From positions 36,009,501 through 36,073,500 of the forward strand of contig JBAIAC010000024.1 in the NCBI GenBank assembly GCA_037349315.1: 64,000 nt of DNA, given 5' to 3'. Positions 48,659-61,624 of this stretch are shown piece by piece (position 1 is the first letter of the stretch; each line of letters begins with the position of its first letter). This DNA comes from Chelydra serpentina. Its lineage: Eukaryota > Chordata > Testudines > Chelydridae. A program made the translations under genes and the position numbers. The notes beneath the pieces are model-generated. The model ran no database searches. It was not told where the DNA came from and saw only the letters and a list, made by a program, of their open reading frames with translations.

Positions 48659-50470
48659 AAGCCTCAGGTTCAGGGGTTTTACCACTATGCTGCCTAACCC
48701 TGAAGCTGCAGTGTATACGAGGCTCAGATGTCTCTAGATAGTAAAAGCACCATAACTGATGGCTGGTTAGACAACATACTGGCAAAGACACTTGAACTGA
48801 TCTGAGCCTCTTCTGCTCTACAACTTCCACCCTTCTTACCACTGGTGGATATGCACTGTTGGGAATTATGGGTCCTAAAAATGCTAACGTAGACAAGGGC
48901 TGAGAGTGAGTGCTATAGTTAGTCCCAAGACCATTCAAATGTCAGTCTCTAAGGTGGCCGCTAACAATCATTCTAATTATAATGGTGTTTTCGGTGATGT
49001 GGACTAACACCACCAGCTACTTGCACATTACTGGCAGAACAGCAAATAGCAATGGTTTTCAGTCACTACCTTCCTAGCCCAGGTACTAGCCAAAGCGTAG
49101 GTTTCTGAAAGGCGTGCATTACCAATTCTTTCAGTAATACTGTCTCCTGAATGTAAAGTATGGAACATAAGGATATATGTATGATATTTGTGATAATAGC
49201 TACAGGTTATTTTTAAGCCTTCTTTGTTCAGACTCTCTCTTTATTTAAAATAGGCAGTCCTGACAGCTAGCTTCCTACTCCTAAGAGCTTTGTAAAGAAA
49301 TGAATGTTTTCACTTTTATTTTAACCAAATTAAACCCTCACTCATATTAAAACAAAAGCTCCAAATAATAGATAAATACTGGTAAGAGAACAAGTCAGAG
49401 ACTTCCATTATAATGGAGGTACTGAATTGTAATATATGTACTTTTCATACAGCACATTCACTACTTAACTGTTCCTCAAGGCAACCATCTGTTTTTATCT
49501 GTCTAGAGTGAAAACAATAAGTATTATTAAATTGTCAAAATGTATTTTTGCGTTCATTTTAAAATGTGAAAAAATTACTTTGAACGGGGAGAAATATTAC
49601 ATTACAATAGAAGAAATATAAAAGCAGGAGAGCTATGTGAAAGTTGGCCTTCATTTAAAGCTTACCAGAGAGTAAGATCAGTTTAAAAAAATAATTAAAT
49701 AACCAAAAATAAACAAAGCTATTTCTCTGAAACACTGCCTAATTTATGACTCTGCATTTTATTAAACTTTAATGCCAGAAAGTACTAGTCTTAATATTGC
49801 CATAATCTTGAATGTGTCAATACATTTCACATAAACCTCAGGCTTTTTTTCTTAATGTGTTTTTAGGATGTAATAATTATGAAGGAATGTATTATGAGCG
49901 GAATTCAGGAATGTCTTGTACAACTCTCTAATCATTTTTTAAAATTCTGGACTAAAGTATGTAGCACATAAAACAAATCTGCATCCAGCCACCCACCCCC
50001 AGATTTAAAGTAGTTATATCTTTTGGGTGAAATCTTGGCATCATTGTGGCTAAGCTCCCATTGACTTCAACAGCACAAGGACTTCACCCTTTGTTCTTTG
50101 GAAAAAGGTGTTTTTGTAAAATGCAAGACCTACCTTTCTAAATAAACATTTAAACTTTTATTTCTCTCCTTGCTAATATGCCTTTTTTTTTGTAAAGAAA
50201 TTTGTAAAAGCTGTACATCTAAAACCAGACTGACTGTATTGCAAATATAATGAACTCTTGCTTTACAGACACAGAATTTCTATAGTTGAAATTAAATTCA
50301 CCATGTTTATAAATGGCTTTTTTTTGCCTACAATAATGGATTTAACTAACATTTTCTTAGCTTTTCTTTAAAGACTATATTAACCATAAAACTAGAATTA
50401 ATGACTGACAATATATCTTAGTAAATCATAACCTCAGCCCATTTGCTTTTGTCATGTAATATTAACATAC
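48659..50470. other. COL11A1 intron remainder
   Basis: Intronic sequence between the CR1 and the linker exon, AT-rich. At 50025-50089 lies a 65-bp inverted repeat, GGGTGAAATC ... GACTTCACCC, with a CCCATTGACTTCAA core: another member of the short dispersed palindromic class. No other feature was seen. Confidence 0.6.
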
Positions 50471-50720
50471 CGTCTGGGAAGTCTGGGTGGCAGAGTTGTA
50501 GGTCTTTGCAAGTTCGGGCTGGGTTGTTCTGAGTGCCCATTGGATACTTCATATGCTCAATATCTTGCTTCAGAGAATTGAGTGAACCAAATATTTCTTC
50601 CATGCCATCAGAATAATCCAGAATGTTATCAGCTGCATCAGCTAGCATGTAATCCGAAGATCTTCTTGTCTTTTTGGGTGACTGGATTGGCAAAGGCTGG
50701 ATAACTTCCCCTGGAGGACC
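50471..50720 (-). CDS. COL11A1: COL11A1 C-telopeptide / propeptide linker exon
   Basis: 83 codons plus one base. It opens with the final [20 protein letters not shown], which ends the triple helix and contains the basic KKTRR. Then comes the acidic segment [20 protein letters not shown], which should hold the BMP1/tolloid cleavage point (A-D bond), a heptad-like [14 protein letters not shown] helix that helps trimerise chains, and [17 protein letters not shown]. The second cysteine in CKDLQLC is a point of interest, since I recall Ser in human alpha-1(XI). Acceptor TTTACAG, donor GTATGT. Confidence 0.97.
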
Positions 50721-50879
50721 CTGTAAAGTACATCACATACTTTGGTTGTCTTTTAATTTTATTTTCCAGCTGCATAAATAGATTGATAGATGGAAGTCCT
50801 GGCTGGAGGTGGTGTGAATGGTTTGTCTTCTTTTTTTATTTTATTTATTTTTCTCGGCTTTCCTTTGGTTTGGTCAAGG

Positions 50880-51231
50880 CTTGATTACAGAGAGAGAGAG
50901 AGAGATTCTGCCTGGCCCTTATATGGGAGCAGAGTGGGGGGAATACCATATGGAGCAAAATCACAGTCCATGTGCTCAGACAAATATAGGGCCTGCATTA
51001 TCCCTGCTCCCCAGAGGGCGCACAATGCCCCAAAGGGGACAGGCCTGGGCCTGGGCTCCAGCCCCAATGTCCACCACCACGCTGCCTCACAGAGCTGGCC
51101 AGCCACTTGGAAAATACTACGTTTCCCCCTCAAAAGGGGTGCAGTTCTGTAGTTGCTTGCCCCAATACACCTGGGAAACAACCGGAGACAGACAGTCTCT
51201 TGGTATGCTCACACTCTGGGATGAAACCAAA
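50880..51231. other. COL11A1 intron segment with (AG)n run
   Basis: A short (AG)n stretch lies at about 50889-50905. The rest is C-rich and unrecognised. Open frames on both strands overlap and have no motif. Confidence 0.5.
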
Positions 51232-51548
51232 AATGTTTGAAATTTCCAGAGAATCAAAATTCCTCCATCAATTGCATTTCAGATTGAGCAAAATGTTCCG
51301 TTTCAAGAAAATCAAAATGTTTCATTTTGATTTTGACTTTGTTTTTTTGCATTTTATAAAATCAAAAAATGGAAAATCAAAATGTTATGTTCTGAAAAAG
51401 GAAAAGTTTTTCCCTTTTTTCCTCCAAATTTTTGTTTCAGAATGAATTTTCGTCAGAGACATCACGTTTCTGTGATTTTTTTTGCATTTATGGACTGGAA
51501 TTTTTCAATAGAAAAGCATTCAGTTTGGAACATTTCCAACCAGCTCTA
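51232..51548. repeat. A/T-rich MITE copy, AGAGCTGGTT family
   Basis: The right end reads CATTTCCAACCAGCTCT, the inverted form of the AGCTGGTTGGAAATG terminus also seen (as AGCTGGTTGAAAATTT) at 32045. The interior shows the same TTTTGATTTT, AAAATCAAAATG and TTTTTCAATAGAAAA pattern. The left end is diverged or truncated. It lies in the intron between the linker exon and the last purely collagenous exon. Confidence 0.5.
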
Positions 51549-51656
51549 ATATTTCCCCTTTTCTACAATTTTCCAAAGTCCTCCCTGTCAGTGTTACAAA
51601 ACAGGATCATTTGGACCATTAACTGAATGCATTGTCAAATAAGTGATTTTACTTAC

Positions 51657-51710
51657 GGGAGGACCTGGGGGGCCAGGTAAACCACCATCACCCTTTTGCC
51701 CTCCAGGACC
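51657..51710 (-). CDS. COL11A1: COL11A1 Gly-X-Y exon (54 bp), end of helix
   Basis: Eighteen codons, GPGGQKGDGGLPGPPGPP, six uninterrupted Gly-X-Y triplets starting with a complete GGN codon. 54 bp is the ancestral collagen exon length. Acceptor TTTGCAG and donor GTAAGT. It is the last exon made only of triplets. Confidence 0.96.
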
Positions 51711-51833
51711 CTGCAAATCAGTGAAAGAAACACTATGTTAGCAGTCTTGGAAAAACAAAACAGCAGAATTTTTTTAAGAAAACCACCAACCCCAAGGGAA
51801 AATGCAGAACAAATCTGGAGAGGAGTTACTTAC

Positions 51834-51869
51834 AGAGGATCCTTTGGAACCCTTTGGACCTTGAGGACC
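51834..51869 (-). CDS. COL11A1: COL11A1 Gly-X-Y exon (36 bp)
   Basis: Twelve codons, GPQGPKGSKGSS, four triplets, phase 0. Acceptor CCCCTAG and donor GTAAGT. The short size is normal for this point of minor fibrillar collagens. Human has N and T in place of the first S and second-last S, from memory. Confidence 0.94.
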
Positions 51870-51973
51870 CTAGGGGACAATGGACACAGTTATACCAAGT
51901 TGTACTCAAGCTAAGATGGGAATATTTTGAACTGAACAATATTTGGCAAGACACTTTGGATGTAATTACTTAC

Positions 51974-52027
51974 AGGTAAACCAGGAGGGCCAGGGGGACC
52001 GAGTGGACCAGCAGGACCGGAAATGCC
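51974..52027 (-). CDS. COL11A1: COL11A1 Gly-X-Y exon (54 bp)
   Basis: Eighteen codons, GISGPAGPLGPPGPPGLP, six triplets without interruption. Acceptor CTTTAG and donor GTAAGT. The P-rich end would be prolyl-hydroxylated and stabilise the helix. Confidence 0.95.
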
Positions 52028-52429
52028 CTAAAGAAGAATGAACAGAAACTTTGTTATTCTAGCTGCATTGTTTCTGCTATACTGAGCAACGGTGTCAGGG
52101 ACAATAAGATGACTAGTTAAGTACACCTACAGAGTAGTTCTATGCAGGATTCAGTCGGCTTAATCATCTAGACCCTGTTTTATTATTAATAACATGACAT
52201 GCCAATTTGAGTTCTGTTTTTGTTCTTCTCACCCTCCACAGTTCATAAAGCCACTATTGCATCCACCGCCAAATGCTCCTTAAGGCTCACCTTTGACATC
52301 ATGCACACAGAACACTGCCAGTTGATAAAAGCTAGGCAGATGATGAGCTACATTGTGAGCACAGCTAGTGTACGTGAAAATGTTGAGCAAATTGTTGTGA
52401 CCATGTCCTCCACCTATTTGTTGTTTCAT

Positions 52430-52784
<355 letters not shown>

Positions 52785-53582
52785 CTAGAAAAAAGCCAGA
52801 GAAAAATAGGATTTGATGGTCAATGTATATTAAATGAGAAATATATATTGATAACTTAGGGTATTGAAAAGTCATCACTGAAGGTATTTACAGAGAAATC
52901 CTAAAAACAGTAGAGACACAATTATTCTGCAGGTACATGCATTTGCAGACATTTATGCTTAGAGATTACCTGCAGAGTTTATTTATTCCATGAAAAATAA
53001 ATCAGTGAGTGCTACATAGTAGCTACTTACTGAAGCCAATGCAGAAATAACAATACCTATGGGTACAGGCGTCACACCCTTGTCAGTATTTAAATGCTCC
53101 AAACACATTTGTGAGTTGTAAACCACCTCAATATGTAATATACATTTTTAAATACCTGATCCAAGTATGTAAATAAAACATAACTCACAATAGAGTGGGC
53201 TTCATACCAAACAATTTCCCTTTCTACCTACAGTTCCCTATGCACTGATAGCTCCATGGGATTTCAGTGCCTATTCCCCTTAGGATCCTTTGACAAGCCC
53301 ATCCCATATCTTTATAGTCATTACTGCTATTACTTCACAGTAAAGACAAATACAATTGTTCTATATTTATATTTTGTGGCTTTTTATATATATATAAGCT
53401 AATATGTCTTATTTCCATCTGTGAAACTATATGCTTTTCCCCTATGGATTTCTGTGGGCTCTTAATAACAGAGAAAAGCCGGGGTAATTACATTTACCTT
53501 CCAGGCAATGACTGTTCCTTTCTTTCTGAATGCTGCTGGGATGGGCAGATGTGGCCTACCATTTCATTAGTTATTATTATTA

Positions 53583-53600
53583 ATGATGATGATGATGATT
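53583..53600. repeat. Short (GAT)n run
   Basis: About six GAT/ATG triplets in an intron (TAATGATGATGATGATGATT). Minor simple repeat. Confidence 0.8.
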
Positions 53601-53791
53601 GTTTATTATGGCAGTGGAGAGTTGATTGATGGGTGCCATGGACCTTTCATGTCACTATGGCATCTTTTATACAACAGAAATACATTTTTTTTTTGTCTTA
53701 TGCACTCAGCCAACACTTGGCTTTTAGACTGATGACATAATTACAGAGCCTTTCTCAAACTGAAGACACAAAGTGAGAAATTTCCACCTAC

Positions 53792-53845
53792 CTTCTCACC
53801 CTTGGAACCTGGATCCCCCTTCAGTCCAGGCAAGCCAGGTGGACC
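53792..53845 (-). CDS. COL11A1: COL11A1 Gly-X-Y exon (54 bp)
   Basis: Eighteen codons, GPPGLPGLKGDPGSKGEK, identical to the human segment as I recall it. Phase 0, acceptor ATTTAG, donor GTAGGT. KGD and KGE triplets add charge pairs typical of type V/XI chains. Confidence 0.97.
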
Positions 53846-54439
53846 CTAAATAGATCAATGGAAATAATGTTAAACACAAGTTTTAAATGGCCTGGCATGA
53901 TGGCCTCCTAGTATTTATCTGAAATAATAAAAGTACTATAAGTTCATGTACGGTGGCATTCATGTATGGCGGCTGACGATGGGCTGTGTGTACAATTTAT
54001 GGCACAAGATAATCTTTAAGTGTATGCTTAAAAGAAACATTTCTGACTCATTGCACTAATAGAATAGCTGATTTTGACAAGACTAGGAAGTGGAAGCGAG
54101 GGCCTGTGTGACTGGAAATTTATGAGGAAAGAGCTCTTTGAAGGTCAATTAAAAGTCTCCACGTGGCACTGGAAGTACCCAATGAAACATGTGATCATTA
54201 ATCAAATTTTCTAATCTATGTTTTGTTGATCTTATTACTTTTGCTTGTGGGCACTTTATATGCTTTTCATTAATTCTCTAATTACGCTTGTTCTATCCTG
54301 TTATAACAGAGTGGTAAAGAGACCTCTTAATTTGCTTAAGTTGGTAGTGAGGATCAGAAATGTCTTGCAGATTGTTAATCAGGTGTCTTATATTAATTTT
54401 CCCCTATTTTGTCATTGGTTTGAGAGCCACTCCATATTT

Positions 54440-54932
54440 CAGTCCAGGGTTAGGGTATTATCTTGCGAGTAGGGAGCTCAGGGTTTAATTTCCTGCTCTG
54501 TCACATACTTCTTGTGTGACCTTGGGCACATTGCTTAGACCCAGATTTTTAAAGGTACTTTAAGGTACAGATTTTTAAAGGTACAGTGCTCAGCACTGCC
54601 ATGTTTGAAAATGAGACTTGGCTGTGTAAGTCATTTAGAGCCAAGTTTTTAAAGGTCTTTAGGCATCTAAGTGCCATTGATTTCAATGGGAGTTAGACAC
54701 CTCAATACCGTCAGACTTTTGTCCCTTAGGCCTTGCAATGCAAGCAGAGCAATGTCAAAATACCTTTAAAAATATGGGCCTTAGTTTCTCTGTGCCTCGG
54801 TTCACCAAGTGTTGAATGGGGATTATAGCCCTTCCCTACCTTACAGGGTGTTATGAGGATAACACATTAAAGACTACGAGGCACTTAGACACTACAGTGA
54901 AGGGGGCCATATAATAACCTACAATAAATATT
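54440..54932 (+). mobile_element. MIR SINE split by a palindromic element
   Basis: The left part (54440-54538) has the MIR tRNA-like end and TGTGTGACCTTGGGCACATT. The right part resumes at 54780 with TTAGTTTCTCTGTGCCTCGG, GTTATGAGGATAACACATTA and GCCATATAATAACC. Joined, the parts follow MIR order without loss. In between sits an inverted-repeat element. It lies in the 7.6-kb COL11A1 intron, antisense to the gene. Confidence 0.85.
54540..54778. mobile_element. Palindromic DNA element nested in a MIR
   Basis: CCCAGATTTTTAAAGGTA at the left is mirrored by TACCTTTAAAAATATGGG at the right. CTTAG occurs at both edges (54534-54538 and 54780-54784), a possible target duplication. The interior has GGCATCTAAGTGCCATTGAT and CAATGGGAGTTAGACACCT arranged about a centre of symmetry. 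A duplicated AGATTTTTAAAGGTAC unit lies near the left end (54543 and 54567). No coding sequence. Confidence 0.7.
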
Positions 54933-57900
54933 TTTTCTCTTAAAACAATGCCACCAATCATTTATACGGCACCCTGGCTGTAGTTGGTGCTTTCTAAATG
55001 AGAGTCAGACACACTCTTTGCCCCAATTTTGGTCTGCAATTGGTCCTTGGGAAGCAATGCTAATGCTGCTTCTGTCCACTCTCAACAGGGTGCTTATAAA
55101 ACAAAAGCTGCACAAAAGTGTGAAGCGCTATACTATCCAGTTAGAATTAATGCACCACAGGACACCACTGGGAAAATGTAGGGCCTGAGTCTTCAAATAT
55201 GGTCATGTGAGTGGTCATTCTTCATATAAGTAATCCAATGGAAGTCAATGGCACTACTTGCTTAAGATTTGCAGGATTGGGCCTTTATTTGGCACTGTGT
55301 AGGGAGATGTATTGTTACATTACAAGCATACATAAACTAACCAGAACCACTGCTCATGTTTTATGAACCTGTACATGGAGATTGAAAATGTTGTCCATGC
55401 TGCCAGATTCAGCCATCATGACAGCAGTGTGCATAGATTCAACAATGGCTTAAGGAATATCCAATAAGAACTGGAATGGACAAAATGTTCTCAGAACACT
55501 CATTTCTCAGAGATTGAGAAGGGAACTACCTTCCAATTGGCATCAGTCTGAATTTACCAAACTTGTTTTGGTATCCTACAGTATGCATCTTTTAAAAAGT
55601 TTTTGGGAACACCTATGTATAATGACAATGATATTATAAAATACTCTATTGCCAGAGCCATAGTTTTTTCTGAATCACTCACCTCTGTGAAACTGTGGCT
55701 CAACTAACCTTGTAAACAAATGCAATTAAAATGAGGACTTAAAATGGGAGCTTTTACAAAAATAACATCACAGTGACAGCATTAGCACTATGTGTTTAAT
55801 GTTGATACGAGCTGAAATGCAATTTCTTTCGGTACAATGTAAATATATCTCAAACTATAATAACTAGACAAGACTGTTAAACTTTTATTGACAATTTAAA
55901 AATCTTAATCTAATAAGGTTCTATATTCTTAAATCTATCTCTACAGTATAATGATCATAGAAGACGCTCCTGTGGTGCATTTTGAATCAACTTTTTTATT
56001 TGCTGGTTTTTTTTTTTAAAGTAGACCTATGGGATCTTAGAAAAGCTACCCAGGAGACAGCTACTTATGCACAGCCCATAACATAAGAAACCACAAACAC
56101 ACACAATAACATAAAAGATTAAGCAGTTTTAATGGACATAATTTCATTAGCTGGTAGTTAAGCTTACTGTTATCTCAATTACTTTTAAAAGAGGCTAGAC
56201 AGAACCCAAAGAAGTATGTGGTGCTCAATATCTAATTTAGAAATGGAACATCTGAAACATCTACAAATTGACACTGGCAGGAGTAATTTCCATCCTTCTT
56301 GAGATGGAAAGCAGGGGACTATGATATGAGATTTGAAGACAGAAAAGTGGAAGTGGAGAGCTAGAGGACTCTATAGGAGTTGGAAAACACCTTCCCAAGA
56401 GAACAAAATGGAAAATCCTGAAACTGCCATCCCCACTGCATGAAGAGCTTCTGACTTCACATCTTCTGCTATGGGTGCAAAACAGTCTTCCCTAATTTTC
56501 ATTTGTGAGTGAGTTTAGAACTCCCAAATGTGCGTTTGCTTGAGGCAGATATAGAGGGCCACATTTTTGTCCTTGCTTAATGGAGATTGCACTGAAGGAG
56601 GTAGGGAGAGAGTAAATCTGGGCAGAATTTGGCCTAATACACAAGCTTCCTTATGTTGTTCAGCCAATGCACTTCTTTCTGCTCTTCCAGGCCTGGGTTA
56701 TTTTGGAGAAGAGGTTGTAAATCACGTCAAATTGGTGATTTTGTAATGTCTTCCAATGAGGGCTAAGTGCTTATTTTCTCTTATGGCATAAGAAAGACCT
56801 GACCTGACCTGGCTTCTAGATTTCTCTATGGCCCTGCACCTAGCCAAAACATGAGAAAGGGGGAGGTTCAGAGCTCCAAAGTTGAATTCTGTCAAGGGGA
56901 AAAAACAGGGAAGAGACAGGGATCTTAATCATCTCTCAGCTCCATGGGACATCCACTCAGAAGTTTTTACAGTCCAAGGTTCAGCAGAACTCCACATTGT
57001 AGAATACACTACCCTGTTTTCTTAGGAGGATCCAGTGCTAGATGATGCTAGGAGAAATCCGCCAAAGGGCTCCACTGGTGTTGTGCTGACTGGGAGGCAG
57101 GATAAAATTCCAGGAAGCCAGAAGGCCTGGGGATCCACACCAATATCACTGAGCTTCTACAGATGCCCCAGAGGTACACAGGGTTTGGAGCACTATGAAC
57201 CCCTTACTTATTCCAGCTCTGACACAACCAACGTTTGATCTTGTGAGTGCTCCTCATAACCGATGGAAAAATTTGGAATAAACTTCATGATCGGACACTC
57301 ACATAATTTTCCTTTCTGCTTCTGCCTCCTTGAGAGTTTTTCTGTTAACTTTAACAAGGACATAAGGGAATTCTATTAAGATATTAATCTTGTCATAGTT
57401 ACAACAAATGTGTGGGTTGTTTTTTTTAAAGCTGGAAAGATGAGACAGGATCTCTATGTTTGGTAGAACTCTTCGCTTACAAACTTGATAAATGTCTTGC
57501 TATTCATATGAGGAATAATTCTGATTTTGTTTAATTTGTACAGAATAAGGTGAAAATCCAAGTGACGCAGGCCATATGCACGTGTATTAGAGGCATTAAT
57601 TTCTCAGAGCCATTAATCTCACATTGCACATGTGTACATTGGGGAGGAGAGGTGCTAAAATGATCCAGTATCTCATCGCTACCACTATCCTGCTGGCAGG
57701 GGGCATATGTGAAGTTATGATATAGATAGCAGTCATAAGTGACTCTTTCAATGTGGCACAGATTCAGAAGTGCCATAACTCTTCATGTACAAAATTTTAT
57801 TCAGCGTGTACCTTTTCCATTTCTACTTCAGGATATCAGTCGATGCAAAAGACTAGGCAAATACATAATTCATGAACAAAAAGGGAAAAGGAAAACAGGG

Positions 57901-58329
57901 CTGATATGGTTTTAAGCTTCTGGAATATAGAATCAAACATTTTCACCTGCAGCGTGTTGTACTCTGCTGCATATCTACTTTGGCATGCTTCTCACAACTG
58001 CAGTCCACGGGGAATGCAACCTAAACTCAGCAATTGCTGTCTCTGAACTTTATTTCAGATGTGAACTAAAGTTTAATATGCTGCTGTGTAAATCTAATGA
58101 TTTACTAGAGCTAGCTAATCAACAGGCAATCTTGAATTCTTATTTTCAATGGTATATAACTTATTAATATACTTTGCTTCTGATTGAAATTGGGCATTTA
58201 AAATAGCCTCAGGACAGGTCTTTTCACTATACATTTTATTTTAAATCCCACAGGACATTTTTGCTACTTAAATGCGGAAAGGGATGTTTAATGACCAGTA
58301 AATTTTTGTTTTAGACAAAGAAAGATGGG
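54933..58329. other. COL11A1 intron, no other feature recognised
   Basis: Intronic sequence without supportable exon. Searching the minus strand for Gly-X-Y runs bounded by AG/GT found none, in line with the collagen frame being complete across this intron. A CCAATGGAAGTCAATGGCAC motif at 55235 belongs to the dispersed short-repeat class. Confidence 0.6.
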
Positions 58330-58625
58330 TCTTTGATTAAGGAACGGTGCTGGGACTCAGGCAATCTGGGTTCAGTTCCTAACTATTCTACAGATTTCTT
58401 GTCTGACCTTGAGCAAGTCACTTAATCTCTGTGCCTCAATTCTCCCTCTGCACAAAGGGGATAACAATAGTGTCTTTCTCCCACTCTTTGTCTTGTTTAT
58501 TTAGATTGTAAGCTCTTCAGGAAGGAGCTGTCTCTCTTCCTAATATATATATGCAGTGTCTAGCACCACTGGGCCCTGATCTTGCTTGGAGCCTCTAGTG
58601 ATACTGTAATACAAATTATATATGG
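58330..58625 (+). mobile_element. CORE-SINE / MIR-like SINE with L3-type tail
   Basis: The head has GACTCAGGCAATCTGGGTTC. The core reads CTGACCTTGAGCAAGTCACT then AATCTCTGTGCCTCAATTCT. The tail has TTAGATTGTAAGCTCTTCAG, GTGTCTAGCACCACTGGGCC and ends AATACAAATTATA. Core plus this tail is typical of ancient amniote SINEs that borrow a LINE 3' end. It is nearly full length and antisense to COL11A1. Confidence 0.8.
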
Positions 58626-60737
58626 ATTGATAGACATGTTACATCACAGTCCATTGGGAGAAACAATTCTAGTCCTGAAAAAAGTATAAATACATGTTCT
58701 GAAGCTCTTTCTTGTTTATAGGATAAAATCATGGGTTTTGAACATTTGCAAAAATCTATGTTGGTCAACCGGAATGTGCCCATACAATGTTCCAATCAAT
58801 GAAAAAAAATCTATTCTTCTTGTTAAGATACACACTAGAAAGTGAAAAGGTGTTTCAGAGGTGAAAGTCCTAGCAAGGACTAATTCAGAAAGCATTTTAC
58901 TTTAGATGATGAATTTCACATTTTCTCAACCACATTTGTGTAGGCTGTGAGAACCTGATGATATGCTCTGCAACTGTTATAGCTAAAACCCAGTCCTCAG
59001 TACCTGGCTTCAGAAGTGAGAGGGAAGTGGGGCAGGAATCCTTTTCACAAAGGATGTGTGGAGCAGCTGTATATTTAATCTGTAGAAGCTACTTCAGTCC
59101 TCGGGCCTAAGCAGGGGTACCTATCCCTGCCAGGCCATGAGAGGAGGGAAGGGTACAGGAAGATTCCTCCTGCCTTCTGACCCTCATCCAGCCTTCTCAT
59201 CTATGCCTGGTTGAACCACACCATTTCTGCAATAAAAGAAGGGACTGAATTTGCCCCTTCGGCACCAGCATCTTGATGTGCTGTGGTGTATTTATTGTGC
59301 ACATCAGCACCAGTTAAAACTTCCAGCCACAAAGGAAACAATTGCTTTTATTTAATGTGTGACAGCAGTAGGACATACCCTTGTGTGTCATTTGAGAACT
59401 TGACACTTGCTCTTTCATTTCACTCAACCATGACTGTGTCCATGTTCTATTTCAAAGCCTGCATCCCTAACATGTCATTCTGGAAATGTATTAAACTCCT
59501 TCTGTTCAGCATCAGAATATTTATTACCTCCTTCTGACTGCTGAGCAGCATCACCTCAGAGGCAGACCTTCTAGAACTTCCTTCCAACTAAAAGCCTTAG
59601 CCAGAGCAAGTCCTGAAAACTTCCAATCTTTCAGTCTGCCCGGGGCTATTTTCTCTCTTGAAACCCACCAACTTTCTCCCTTCCCACCTTGCAGATGTCT
59701 GTACCCATCCTCAGATTATTTATAGGACTGCAGAGTGGGCTAATCCAATGTATTCTAGTCAATCCCGATGAATCTCAACTCAACTATTTTGGCAAGCAAG
59801 AGACCTGAGACCTCTCTCATAGCCAGATCGCCTTTGCTTAGCTGCAAAGACCCAGACCATCTGACCAGGTATTGTAGATTTAAAATTTTATATATAATAC
59901 AAGGCTGGATTGAGAACAGCAATAACTTACTGCTCATCATATTAGTTTTTCTATTAATCATAAAGGACTTATTAAGAAAATTATGCCGTTACTTCCACTG
60001 ACTACTAGGACTTCTATGTGCTTCCTTTCCTTTGGCCTTCATTATTAATGTGCAGTAATATTCATTTGGCCATTGAGCCACTTTTAAGAGATAAAGGAGT
60101 ATTAAATACCACTCAGCAGCAGCCAAACATTTTAAAAAAACGTTCCTGTGGTTGTGGTGATTGGGCTAGAGTATGAATTAATTTGTGAAGTACTAGTTCC
60201 TTGCTTTACAGTCATATCAATATTATAGTCACAAAACATAGTTTGATGACTAAGAAAATGCTCTGAAGTAACAATAAAACAGAAAGCATATTCTGAGAAT
60301 TAGCTACAGAGTTAACATAACAATTCATCATAAAAGACAACTTTGCAGCAAGCTACAAAGATCTGTAGGCTTTGCCCAACAATGCACTGTGCAGGAGTGC
60401 ACTTTTGGCTTTTGCTAGTTTCTTTCATGAGTAGCAGTTTATATAGTAGGTGATGATTCCAAATTATCTTTCCATTTAATATTAAATGCTTGGAGAATAA
60501 TAAGGACAAATATTATAGCAGCCCCCAAAATGGATCTGAGGCTGTGATAAGGGCAAGATAGGCTGGAATAGTAATGTAACAGCTCAGAGTCCAAATGGAG
60601 AAGAGAATGGGAAAATAAAGCATGTAACAACATGCAGGTTGCTGTGCAGTATAAAAATGAAGACTTGATGAGCTGCACTGACTAGTTTCTAAGGATGACA
60701 TCCCTCATCTGTGACCTCTTTGAGATAGCTTTTTAGG

Positions 60738-60840
60738 ATGAGATTTTAAAGGGCCCTACAGGACTTTGGTGTCCAATATCATTGACTTTCAATAGGAGTT
60801 TGATGCCTAATTCCCTCAAGATCCTTTGAAAACCTCAGCC
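60738..60840. repeat. Fragment of the palindromic family seen at 54540
   Basis: GATGAGATTTTAAAGGGCCC on the left and GATCCTTTGAAAACCTC on the right enclose a CATTGACTTTCAATAGGAG core. This is the same plan as the element inside the MIR at 54.5 kb, but shorter and more diverged. Confidence 0.5.
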
Positions 60841-61488
60841 ATTAACTATTTCTTGGGCAAGGAATAGTGAATTAAAGATGGGGTATGGCTCTGCCTTGCT
60901 AGGAAACCCATCCTGAAGTCTGATTAGATATAGATTTCCTCACCCTCCCTCTGATACTAATTCTGAATTTTCTTGCATTTCAGTGATTAGTCAGACCCTT
61001 TAGGAATTACATGTACCTACATGACCTCTATTACCAGAAAAGGCTGCAATGAAATCACCAGTGCCAAGGAAATGTTGTTTTAACATGATTATTTTTTGTT
61101 CTGCTGTTACAAAGGCCATAAGGCCTTACATTCACTAGTGCGTGCTTGAAGACAAACACATTTTTGGATAGTATACATTCTTGCACTTGTATATGTTGGT
61201 TTTTATTCTAATATTGGCCAGAGGATTGAAGGGACTGATACCCCATTGTGTTACTCCAGTCTTATGCCAATATAACTCCACTAATTCCAGTTCAATTGCT
61301 ATGTTCTATAACTGGATAAAGCAGTTGTAAAGCAGGAACTCAATATTTTCAAACACAAAAGGATAAAAGCCTCGTAACCACCAATTTGTACAATCAATTT
61401 CCCCAGAACATATACGGAGACCTTAATGGTACATTTTTAAGGACTCTTCCTCTTTGACATAACATTGGAAGGAAGGAAGGATACTCAC

Positions 61489-61542
61489 CATAGGACCAGG
61501 TGGTCCGTCCTGACCTGCGGCTCCAGGTAGACCTTGTTCTCC
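61489..61542 (-). CDS. COL11A1: COL11A1 Gly-X-Y exon (54 bp)
   Basis: Eighteen codons, GEQGLPGAAGQDGPPGPM, identical to human alpha-1(XI) as recalled. Acceptor TTATAG, donor GTGAGT. It is followed by the 7.6-kb intron. Confidence 0.97.
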
Positions 61543-61624
61543 CTATAAGAAACAATTAAGATTCCTTAAAGTGGATATACAAGATAAAAAAGATAAAAAT
61601 ATTGCATATACTCAATGAACGCAC

